The translations under genes and the position numbers were made by a program. Below, in pieces: positions 32,708-45,600 of a stretch of 64,000 bases of DNA (position 1 is its first letter; the number at the start of each line of letters is the position of its first letter). A model generated the notes under the pieces. It did no database searches. It was not told the origin of the DNA and worked only from the letters and a program-made list of their open reading frames with translations. Origin of the DNA: Malania oleifera (Eukaryota > Streptophyta > Magnoliopsida > Santalales > Ximeniaceae); contig NC_080421.1 of NCBI RefSeq assembly GCF_029873635.1, forward strand, positions 3,162,001 through 3,226,000, in the 5' to 3' direction.

Positions 32708-35700
32708 CTGGAAATTTTTTTTTAGAAAAAAAAAAAAAAATGTCAAAATCAAACATTGCTTTCCCACCAGATGAGCAAAGTTCATTCTACAATTCACATT
32801 TCCTTTCTTTTACTTGACAAAATGACAGGAATGCATCCACACCCAAAAAAGCATATGCCATGAGACGTATGAATCAACTATGAGAAGCCATAGTAAGGGC
32901 CATAAATTCTGTCTTTTGTAAAAGCTTAGGTTGCAACTGCATGAAAACCATTGGCAACAGAATCTTGGAACAAGAGGAACCTACGTTGGAATGCTGACAT
33001 TAAAGTGCACATATTGATCCCCAAATGAGATGGAGCTCCTGGCCTTAATCCCTGTAAAAAAAAAATGAAACAATTATAAAAATAATGTGAATAAAAAGTT
33101 TAATGCACTTCATCATTCAAGTTTTTACAATAATGCACATCATTGGATACTACATGAATAACACAAGCACAGAGCTTGTAACATTAATAATACAACAATG
33201 ACAACAAAAAACCAAGCATTAAGTCTCACTATGTGGAGTAGGCTACATGAATCTTGTTCCGCCAATTTATGAGATTATGAATAATTTCCTCCAAAAAATT
33301 CAGGGATATTAAATCCTTACTTGTCATTCCAAGTTATTTCAAATTTATCTCTATCCCTTCTACTGCCCCTTATAGTAACTAACATACTCCTCAATGGTGT
33401 ACTATTTGGCCTATGCTACACATGCCCAAGCCATCTAAGTCGTCCCTCCCTTATCTTTAATAGGAGCTACGCCTAACCGCAAATATGATTGTTCTTTAGT
33501 TTATCATTTAATGTTAAACCACTCATCCACCTTAACACTCTCATCTTGGCAACTTTTCTACAATTATAATACCTCATGTTTAATTAATATTTAGTCCATA
33601 GAGGTGATAGGTGTCATTATAGTCAACAGTGAACTGCACAAGCAGAACTCCTGACATTCCATGAGCATGAGTCCTCTCTCTCAGTTTAGAAAACCAACTT
33701 CTTTAATAATCTTTTCACTTTGAAACTGCATTTTCTCACATACCCAACTATAGCAGCATGTTCTAATAAAGTCAGTGTCTGTGCACAAAAAGAGAACCTG
33801 ACAATTTGCAACTTTATTCCTCATTTCTAAGGATCTATATTATACACAAAAGTGTCAAATCCAGCATACGATTTCTTCTGATACTAAAAACTGAAAAATA
33901 TGTACTTCACAGAAGTCAATGCCTTTAGCAAAAAATTGACTGTGACCGAACTTGGTTATGTGCAACTCGCTGTTAGTCACCTTCCCTCTAGAATGCTAGA
34001 ATTTCAGAATTAACTATACATGGCATGAAAAATACGTTTTTCTGCTTCAGCATAAACAAAAGAGGGTATTCTCCAATCAGTTCATTGCAAGAGAAACCTC
34101 AATCCAACCTTTAATGACAAAACTCATTGGTTACAATTTAGGCAACATCCCTCTCTAACAAACCCTTCTTTTGTCCATCAGGCACAAGTAGCTTTCAGAC
34201 CACTAAATGAGACAAGGATTTTGTTTTCCATCATGATGCTAGCTCTCAAAGAAGATAAAGACAGATACAAACTCAACATTAAATATTTCTTGAATATGCA
34301 ACTGGAAGATTCAATCAAATTATCATGTTGGTGCCTTCACCAAACACTGAAATAAATAGAGGGAGTGTGAACAGAGTCAACGGTGAACACTTGAAGATCA
34401 ATCACTTCAGTAATAAATTAAGTTTAACAGTAAGCCCAAAAAAAACAGAATAAATCCTAAAACACTAAAGAAGAGGACAAACAAAATAAACGAATGCCAA
34501 ATGTCCAAATCTATGAGCATTATTGCATTTTTTCCACTCAATTAACAGTCAAATTTTTCTAACAGTTCTTATCAGATGTAAATTAAAAGACATACTTTAA
34601 AATACTAAGGCCAACAATCTTGTGAAAAGTTCACCCACACTGATTATGCAGTTCCATGTTCTTCACACAAAGTGAATAAATCACCTTACAGGGTAATTAA
34701 AGATTCCCCTTGCATATGAAATTCATAATATAGTGATATCTACTTAAACAAAGATTCAACAATCCAACAGAATCACTAAATTAAATGTGCACAGACAATA
34801 ACAAAATAAGCATATCTTTCTCACCCTTTTTCTTCAGAACCACTTTTTGACCAGGCTGTGTGCCAGCACGGACCTACAAACCAGAAACAAATCTAATAAT
34901 GATACATATGCAAACACTACAAAAGAGTAATTTTATAATTGAAAAAGAATTACAATAGATGTTTTACTATGAAAACAGAGATGATACTACGAACAGACCT
35001 TGAGGACAACATCTCCTGTGAGAGTTGGGACTTGGATGGTTCCTCCCAAAATTGCCTGCAACAGAAACTCAGTAAACTCCACTATTGAAAGAAATTTGGC
35101 AGGTACAGTCATGACAGATTGACAGAAGAAACATTAAAGTGGCTAAACTTGGAAAATAAGTGTAAACTATCTGCTTATTTGTGAACCTGATAGATGATGT
35201 TATCAGATTACTTCTCTCACTCAACATAAGTTGCACAAACTCTAGGCACAATGAAATATGCATCCTGTTCATACATCTCCAGCTTACACGAATTCTGCTT
35301 CCTCCACATTGTATTCACACTCCAAGATCATCATGCCTTAGAGCATCTCAAAGCATTTCATAAGCAAACTGATATCAAAGTAAACATTACCTGAGTGATA
35401 CTTAAGACAGCATCAACATGAATGTCAGAGCCTTCTCTTCGGAAAACAGGGTCTTCTCTGACCTACAAAGGAAATTAAAGAAATGGAGCATGATAAATAA
35501 GACGCATCCCTACACTAAATACCAGAAAATAGCAATGACCATTTTTTTTGTTGGGGACGGGGGTGGCAGGGAAAGGTTGGGGTAACAAAAGAATATGATT
35601 TAATTAAAGAATAAAGAATGCACAAAGAGGGAGATAAGAAATCCTGTTAAATAATGCAGAAAAAACAAAAAGTAGGAAAAAGAAAGGGTAAAAAAATCAA

Positions 35701-38700
35701 TCAAGGTAACAAAGATAGCCAATTTAATTGTATTTCAGAAGAGCTCAAAACGCTGCTAATTAATGAATCCCATCCCATAATAAAGAAATATTTAGCTTCT
35801 TCCTAGACAAGATACGCATATTATTTTCCAACATAAACCCCACAACACTGCAAAAAATGCACATCTCCATAATACTACAACATCCTTCTTCCTGCCAAAG
35901 ATACAAAAAGAGATGCCTAACAAATTCTCCACCAAATTTGGGCAAACCCAACTTCCTCCCAACAAACCAAAAAGCTTGCTCACCATTTTCCAAGCATAGC
36001 TTCTGACCAAAATATGTAACTGTCAGCAAAGTTGTTTTTTTTTCCCCTTCAAATAAAAAAATTTCATATTACCTTGCAAAGCAAATGAGAAGCTCTTTTT
36101 GTTTACAGTAAAAAAAAAAGCGCACATCTGGAGAAAGTGCTCTCGAAGATCTCCAGCTTTGCAACATATTATTGGTGTTAACTCTATTAAACACAACCAA
36201 CCAAATAAAAGCCTCAAGTTCTTTGCCTCTGGGGAAGGGGGGAGGACTTTATCCTTCCAAAATTTTTTTATGTAGCAGAGGTGACTCTCCCCACCCAAGG
36301 GGAAAAGACAATAATCTAATGCCAACAACAAAGAAGAGAGCTAATCTGCCTCCCCATCATTAAGAAGCCCGTAAAAAATGAAAATCCCAAGAAGGCAAAG
36401 GACTATTCAATACAAAAATAATAATAATAATAAAAATGGTTAACGGCATTATGCCCTGAACTCAAGTGAAAAAGGCGGGAAGAGAAATAAACAACGCAAC
36501 ATCACCCATCGAAATATCGTCCAAAAAATGAATACGCAAACCCTCACCTAAAACAAACTTAGAATGAGGAATTAAATGGGGATAAATCTGAGAGAGACAC
36601 CTCCTCAGACTCTTCAAAGAGGATCATTAGCCCCAAATTAGTATCCCCAACCATTCACATGAAATCCAAACTTATTTTTAAAAATTATGTAAAAGAGAAG
36701 AATTCTCCAAAAGGAACACCAAATCCATTTAGCCAAGAGGATAGTATTATTATTTTTTTATATAAACATACCAATTTAAACCTACACTAGACCAAAGGAA
36801 ATCTCTTATAATTTTCTCCAGCTTACCAGCAATATGCGCAAGAATCCATAGTTCAAATCAAGATTCAAATTGTGAATTGAAACCCAATTTTGGGAATCAA
36901 GAATCGAATTGAATCGAATCATAAGATTTACAATTTCCAAAATCAATTCTAAATGGCATACACATATTGATATATGAACAAGCATCAAAATAGTAAAATA
37001 AATTTTAATTTTGACAGTAAAAAAATTATGTTCATGAGTATGCTTTCCGTAAACAGATGAAAAGGGAATGAGTCAAGAAATTTTAATTAAAAATAAACTT
37101 TACACTGTTTAAGAGAAGGAATCAAGAAAAAATAATAAAAACAGAACTTTTGATGTTTATCAACAACTGAAAAAGCTGACCAAGGCTATTAGCCTTGAAG
37201 AGACCTCCTGAAGGTAGAAATCTAGAGCCTTGCGGCTCAAGGAGGGAGAATAGAATACCAGATTTTTCCGCCAGACCGCGAGTGCCCATCGTAGACTGAA
37301 CACCATTTCCAACAATGAAATCGAGGAGAACACCTTAGCTGAGAAGGACATCACAAGGAGAATCAGCAACTTTCATAAAGCTCTTTATTCTGAATCCAAA
37401 ATCTGGAGACTTGTATTGGACAGCATCGATTTTACATCTATCAACCCCTCCATCAGAGTGGCTTTCGAAATCCTTTAATGAAGCTGAAATCCTCCAAGCC
37501 ATTGAGAATTGCAATGGAGACAAAGCACCAGGACCAGATGGGTTCTCCTTATCATTCTACCAGTCAAACTGGGGCAAGCTTAAGAAGGATTTTATTAATA
37601 TTTCTGAGGAATTCTTTAGATTGGGTAGATTTTTAAGCAGCATCAATGCCACTTTCCTTACCCTGATCCTGAAGAAACCCAGGGCAACCAACATTAAGGA
37701 CTTTTGTCCAATTAGCTTCCTTGGAAGTATCAATAAGATCCTCGCTAAAGTCCTTGCTATGAGGCTTAAAAAAGGATTCCGGAAGTCATTAGGCAATATC
37801 AACACACCTTTGTGGTGGGAAGACAAATCATGGATACAACCCTAAATCCTAATAGCTAACGAGGTAGAGGATACTCAATGGAGAGAAAAGAAAAACAGGG
37901 TGGCGTGCAAACTTGACATGGAGAAAGCTTTTGATCACGTCAACTAGAACTTCCTTCTTTGTACTCTCAGAAAAATCAGTTTTAGGGAGCGTTGGTGTAG
38001 TTAGATCACTTAATGCATCAGCACACCAAGCTTCAGTGTTAATCAACGAGTGCCCTGCTGACTTCTTCCACTCCTCTAGAGGTCAGAGACAAAGGACCAT
38101 CTATCCCCCTTTTTGTTGATCATGGTGGTGGAGGAATTGAGCCTTGTGTTGATAAAAGCTACAGGAGAAGGGCTGCTCAAAAGAATAGAGTTGGCAGGCA
38201 TGTTAGGTCCTTGGAGGTCACAAATCTCCTGTTCCATTGATGACACTATCCTTTTTTGCGAGGATGACCCTCTCCACATTATGAATCTGAGATGTATCTT
38301 GGCAGGGTTTGAGGTGGTTTCAGGTTTGAAAGTTAACCGTGGGAAAAGAGAAATCATTCCGGCAGGAGAAAATGTAGATGTGCCTCTCCTTGCTGGTCTC
38401 CTAGACCGCAAAATGGGTACTTTCCCTATTAACTACCTTGGCTACCTCTTGGTGAAAGATAAAGGAGCGTGCAGTCCTATCATTGAAAATTTTGAAAAAA
38501 GTTGGCTGGATAGAAGAGGAATTTCTTATCAAAAGGTGACAGACTCACTCTCATCAAATGCACCTTGACAAATCTTCCTGTTTACTTCATGTCTCTTCTT
38601 CCCCTACCAACTTCAGTTGCTAAGAGACTTATGAGGAATCGAAAGGAGGTTTCTTTGGGGGTGCTTCGGGGCGGAATTCAAATTTCACCTTGTCAAAATG

Positions 38701-39599
38701 GGGCATGGTGAAACAAACCTTTCATTTAGGAGGCTCACACTATCAATAAAAGGCCCTATCAGGGAAATGCTTGTGGAGATCCATGTTTGAGAAGGACCAC
38801 CTTCAGAAGGGAATCATTGTTGTGAAATATGGGCTTGAACATAATGATTGGATCTCCCAAGCTAACAAAGGACCACATTAGTTTAGGGGCATGGAATTTA
38901 ATTAGGAAAGGCTGGAATGATTTCACGTCTTGTATCAGATTTCAAGTGGGGAGGGGGGACAACATTTATTTTTGGCATGACTCATGGCACGATCAAGAAG
39001 CTCTTAGTGTCTTTTTTCCAGACATCTATAACTTAGCATGTGATAAAGATGCCTGCCTTAGTCAACACCTTCAAACCTCAGGTCAGGTGCTCTTTTGGAA
39101 CATCCCCTTCCTTAGAAATGTGGAAGATTGGGAACTCAACCAGTTCACATACTTCTACAGCTTTATAGCTTCCAATACCATAATAGCACTGATGTTCCTC
39201 TTTGGGCTTTAGATGACAAAGGGACCTTCACTGTTAGATCCTTCTATAGGCACCGACTCTGATAGGACAAAGGTAGATTATCACTAGCTCTGTGGGAGGG
39301 GTACTCTAGGCCTGCGAAGGGATTCAGGCAACAAAGGAGAAGAGAAAGGCTATGTCCATCATTCCCCCTTGCAATTTCATGATGCATTTAGAAAGAGAGC
39401 AACAGGCGAGTGTTCAGAAATTCAATCTCCGCAATCAGAACAGCAAAGAACACTGGTTTACTGCAGTCAATAGCTGGCATTGTAGGACTGTTGTTAATGA
39501 TTATGATGTAATCTTTGATTTGTGTGACACCCTTTAGGGTGCTTGATTTACTGTACCATGGATTGGCATCCCCCAGCCTCTTCAATAAAGTTTCCTTTA

Positions 39600-39636
<37 letters not shown>

Positions 39637-42600
39637 TTCAAGCATATTCTTTCTCAAAATAAATTAAAAAAATAATTAACCTAAAAAATGAAATGATTGA
39701 ATAAACTACTAAAAAAAAAACCAACTTTGAATCTCTATCATCATCTCTATTCCCTTTATCAATTCTCCTATCCCACCTAGGTCTATGAATTTCTCTATCA
39801 ATTCAAATTGACAGTAATCTTTTTTTGTCCGTGAGGATCCCACTGGAGCGCCTTCTACTTCTAATAGACCATGAACTATATCAAATAATTTGCGTTTATA
39901 TGTGTTGTAATTATAATAAATCATGTTCCTTTTCCAAGTGATAAATGATTAATTCCAAATATCTATGGTCTATGTACAGCGGCATTCAAGTAGGGAAAGA
40001 CAGAAGAAGGAGCCCTTGACCCACAACAGATAGAGGAGGATTTATTCAATCACATTTGTTTCTTGAAAGACTAAAAGCAGCTAATCGTGTCTTTCTCATG
40101 TTTTGTGAATAGCCAGGACATTGAGGAATATCCAACCCTTGTGAATGGGCAGAGCCAAGAGCTCTTATTTTACGACGGTAGCAACAATTGCTTCCATTAC
40201 TGACCAGAAAGACACCAAATTCTCCTTTAGGCAGCGAGATCCCGCGTAAGCGTCGTTTGCCCTAACAACACAATGACACATGAGTACCACCTTAGACAAT
40301 GAGTGTTTTGCCCCTTCTCAGTGGTAGAACCCAATACTCGTCCAATAGTGTAAAATGTTCTTGTAAAGAGCTAAATTCTATTTTATCCTTTTTATTTAGC
40401 ACAAAACTCTTGGCAAGGAATCTATGGATTTCGATCAATTCACCAGATTCAGGAGGCAGATTGATAGATTCGGCAACAATTCAATTGTTTCTAGATTTGC
40501 TAGTAAGATTCGAATCTATTTTGATGTGGAATCGATGAGTCATAAAGATTGAATCGCGGATTGCAAGATTCTAACAACTATGCAAGAATATTATAAATAG
40601 ATAAATAATATAAACAGATACAGCAAGGTAGGCCTGAATTAGAGTAACGCAACCCCCTAGAGAATGATGTGCCTTTCCACCGAACGCTTAGACACCCTCT
40701 CTAAAACTAGATACCGTAAGCCCGCTATCCTAGGATTACCACCCAAAGGGACCCTTTAATAAGACAAGGACCATTACGGAATACTAGAATTCGGTAACGA
40801 GGCCAACTCCCTAACCGTACTAGCACTCAGATTAATAGCAGCACCACCATTAAGCCCAGAAACCCGGTCGAAGCTGACTCAATATATTCAGAAAAGAATT
40901 GTCTTAACCTAGAATACATTGGACATGCAACCATTCCTCCGAGAATGCCAACTCTCCCAAACCCCATTTTAAAAAGTAACCTGTCCATCAAGTTCCAACT
41001 AACCCTATGATGTAGGATAAGAAGCCAAACCCAAGTTGACCCTTGTTTGAGATTAATGGATAACAATAGGACAAGGATTGTTGTGTGTAATTAATTAGTT
41101 CTATTTTAGTATTAACTACTATAAAATTATGTGTATTTGCGGGCTTGCTTGTAATATTTGTGTATTTTAGGGGTGTCTGTAATTTCGCCTAATTTTGGGG
41201 GTATATATGTCATTTCATTTGAATTATCCATCAGGAGGTCTCTCAAGCTACAATCTCTAATGAACCTATCCAAATTCTGTAGCACGAAGTAGTCCTCCCA
41301 CCCCTCTTTTTCTCCTCAAAAAACCTAATGACATTGAAATCACCAACTACAAGTCTACGATCCACTTAGGGGAATAGAAACCAAAAACAGCACATAAGCC
41401 ATCCCAAAATGTAGACTTGACAGTAGGCCTAGAAGGCCCATGAACGAAAGAAACCCACCAATGACCCTTGCCTTTCACATCCACCAAAACCAAAGAACCT
41501 CTCAAGTCTATCAACTCTAATTTAAACGAGTATCCCACACGATAAGAATTCCCCAGACAAAAATCCATGAGAGGAATAAACTCCTAATCCTTACATCTAC
41601 CCTCCCAAATGCTCCTCACAACACCCCCACACCCAAAATAATGCTCTCAAGCTTAGTTTTCTGGATAAACACAATATCAAGAAAATGGCTAATTAATACT
41701 GTGCTAATCAAACCCCTTCTCCTAAAATCCCCTACACCCCTAACGTGCCATCTGTTAATTTTCATAACTTAACTATTTTCCCCCATCTAAACACAACCAA
41801 CTCCGTTATTAGACTTCTCCCTTTGGCAAAGAGTATTAATAGTATATAAAAATAATAATTTAAAAAACTGAAATAAATTTTACCCAGAGTATCAATTGGA
41901 ATCTGTTCAATGATCAAAGTTTTAAAAAAACTTAAAAACGTGACCTGAAACACCCCACAGTGAAATGCAAATCCTAAAAAGCAAACACAATTGATTGCCA
42001 CTACCACCCAAAAGGGGCACCTTTCATGTTTCAAACCCAAAGGCATACCCATAGTGGGGCGTCTAATGTCTATACCTATTTTTTAAAATAGGTATAAAAA
42101 ATATGGAAAGAAATCATTAGGGCTCGAAAGACCCTGATCTGTTGTTCATTCATGCAACTTTTAGGGCACGGGCAACCTTGCCCCAATGATGAACCTTCTC
42201 CCCCACAATGGACACCCTCAATCAACTACTCCTTCGAGAAGATGACTGGGTTGTTGCCTTACTTAGGATGATAAAAAATATGACAATCCTCTCTTTGAGA
42301 ATCTCTCTCTACCTCTCTCTCTCTCTCGTCTCAATAGTCTCTCTCTTGGATTGGAAATCTAGAACTCTCTGCACAAAGGCTTGCTTCTCCATGAGCTGTT
42401 TTATTTTTTTTTTCCCTCCAATTTGAAGAGAGCTACTTAGTAGGTTAGTGCTCACGGCTCTCCATCCAACGGACAAGCAATTGTCCTCACCATCCCCACC
42501 CCCCCCCCCCCCCAAGGCCAAAAAAAAAATGAATGACAAAACTGACATAATAGAGCTTATGCTTATGTTTTGGCATGTTTCATTTGAGTTTCTCGGATAA

Positions 42601-45600
42601 AAATGGCCTAGATGTGATTTGATAATTATGTATTATTTTTGAACTATTGTATTTGTAATATTCTAATTTTTAAATTATTTTCCCATTCCATAAAATTATT
42701 TAATTTTTAAATTAAAAATGCATTCCTAAAAGTCTTATGACTCAACACCTTGAAGCTTATGCCCCTCCCTGTTGGGGGTAAAAGGCCTTGTCTTACACCT
42801 TCAACTTTTAAAACATTGGCAATGATGGAACTTGACCGAGGTTACCTTAATAGTAACATATAGATCACCAGGTTGATCGCCCTCAGGATCTGCTCCACCA
42901 GTCCGGTGCATCTTTATAGTTTCTTCAGTATCCACTCCTGCAGATACACACAAATTCAGATAAAGCAAGAAATAGACACAGGATAAGGAAACAGTAGCAA
43001 TTGATTTGTCAAGAAAACAATAACAGCAATTAATATTTCACTGGTTCTTTTCACGATCCTTTTGACTAAACATTGGCCTGGAAAGCAACACGAGCTAAAA
43101 ATCTGAAGACGATCAATACAAAATGCTGAACAGATCATTCAAGTACACCAAGCAGTAGGACTAACCCACCCAACCTATCCCATCCATCCCCAACCGGCTT
43201 GATTATCTTAAATGGGGGGGTACGGTCTGTTTTTGAAATACAAACAGTGACCAAGTAGGGTTCCACACTACACAGCCCAAACCGTTTTGAAGGGAAAGGT
43301 GGCTTGGGCAGTTTAGCATTTCAATAACTGACAAAGTCAATTTTCAGCGAGGAATTACAACCTGATCTAACCTGTGAACACCCCCAATCAGAACAGAAAA
43401 AGAAAACAATCAGTTGAGTATAAAAACCCAGCAAGGTTGATCTCCATTACTAGGGGAAAAAGACGACCTCTTTATGCTAGTAAGTCAATTAACATGAAAG
43501 AAAGGCAAAAAGGATGTAGCAATGCTGCATGTCACGGTCCGCCTTTTTCACACCGTTGTGAAGGGCCGTGCGGCGCTAGCTAAAGCACTCTTGCTTAACT
43601 AGCCAGCCTTTTGTTTACCAACATTCATCCACGGAACACTTTCATTAACATTCAATCAGATAGCAGCGGAAATTATAATCAATTCATGAAAGCCGTGGCA
43701 ACCAAGCAGTAAATATCGAAGCAAACGTAATTCATTAACAAATCCTCCGTTGACATGTTGTACTTAGCGAGGGAGGCAAGTAGGCTAAGCACGTTGACAA
43801 TTGCTAGTGAGTTTTACAATGATTGATGAACACTCACCCTCCCCTAAAGAGCTTTCTAGGCCATTCTCACTCTAGCACTAGGAAACATCAAAGTGACCGA
43901 GGAGTCATACTGCCTTATTTGGCTTACAATGAAAGAAATACTAGAAAATAACCCTACACTAGTACTTACATGATGGAAACCCATCCCAAACACACGAGAT
44001 AAGCGGTCATAGGCAAGCATAATGCCCTGAACAAGCTTAGCCCGTGACATTCTCCCCCACTTATGCCGTCGACGGCCTCGTAGACTTTTGGCGATAGGTA
44101 CACTTCAACTTTGTCCACGAATGGCTTCAAATCTTCCGTAGAAATCCAGCTGATTTCTTTGTCATCAAGGCGCTTCCACTTCACTAGGAACTTCTGCCGC
44201 TTCTTCCTTGAGGATATGAACTTTCTGCCTGCAAGGATCTCTTCAACATCATGTCTGTCAGGTTGCACTGTCTTCAACTCTACGCTGTTTGACTGACTTC
44301 TGCTCAGGTCGTTGGTGTTGGCGTTGAATGGCTTGAGGCAATTGACATGAAATTGCGGTTTTCTCTGCTGATCTGCCCACTTCTTCATCTGCTTAGAAGC
44401 TTTATCCAGATAGGCTTGGGCAAAGTCTGCATTCTGTCTCCCTTCACTGGTGAAGATGTATGCCTTAGGACTCTTTCGTCTGTACGGCTCGCCCACTGTG
44501 TGAGGTAACAGCGGCAGCTGGTCTATAACAAGCTCAAAAGGGCTCTTTTTGGTTGTTGAGCGCCTTTGGGCGTTGCCACAGAATGGAGCCACATCAAGTA
44601 GTTGCACGCCATTCTTCCGGTTGTCATTGACACAATGGCGCAAGTACTCATCTAGTAGCTCTCTGAATCTCTTCATCTGTTCGTCTGTCTGTCGATGATA
44701 ACTCGAAGAGATGTCAAGGTGTGACCTGAATATCCTGAAAAACTCTGTTAAGAAGTTGTCAGTGAACATTAAATCTTGGTCACAAATAATAACTTGGGGA
44801 AAACCCCAAAGTTTCACAATAGTCACAAGGAACAATTGTGTCGTCCCCTCTGCCGAACAGTACTTTGGTGCGGCCATGAAAGTACCATACTTCTTCCGCT
44901 CCCCCTTGTCTTGTTGGCAAGTGAGACAAGTTTTGGTATAATCAACCACATCATCCCGCGTGTGCGGCCAATAATACCTTCCCAGTAGTCCTGTCATTGG
45001 AGTCATTCTCCGCGAATACCCCTTAACGAACTTCCTGCAGCATCCAGTAAGGCCAAGAAAGGAACGCAACTCCTTCACTGTCGTGGGGATCTTCCGTTCT
45101 TGAACCATCCTTACCTTCTCCATACCCCTCCGGATACGACCTTGTTCAACGACTTGACCAAGGAATTTGTTGCTCCGCCGAGCGAAAGAGAAATTCTCCT
45201 TCTTCAAATTCAGACTGTTTCCCTTCAGCCTGTCGAACACCTTCCGTAGATGCTCTTCATGTTTCCTCTGAAACGACACCGATGCTCCCAACGGTGTTTT
45301 GGAAGGGCGAACACATCCCGCTTCCACTTCATCAAGCTGTTTCCCCAACTCTACTATCTCTCTAGGCGCAATCCAACATGGCCTTTTAGCAGGTGGTTTC
45401 ACTCCTGATAACAACTTGATCTCTTGCTCCACAGTCCGTCGTGAAGGCAAATTTTGAGGCAGCTTATCCGGCAACACCTCCTTATCCTCATCCAACACCG
45501 CTTGGATGGTCGTAGGCTCCAGCACTTGGCCTACTTCTTTGTCTACCACCACCGTGGCTAGACGTGTCTGCTCACCCTGACCCAATCCTTCATTGAGTTG

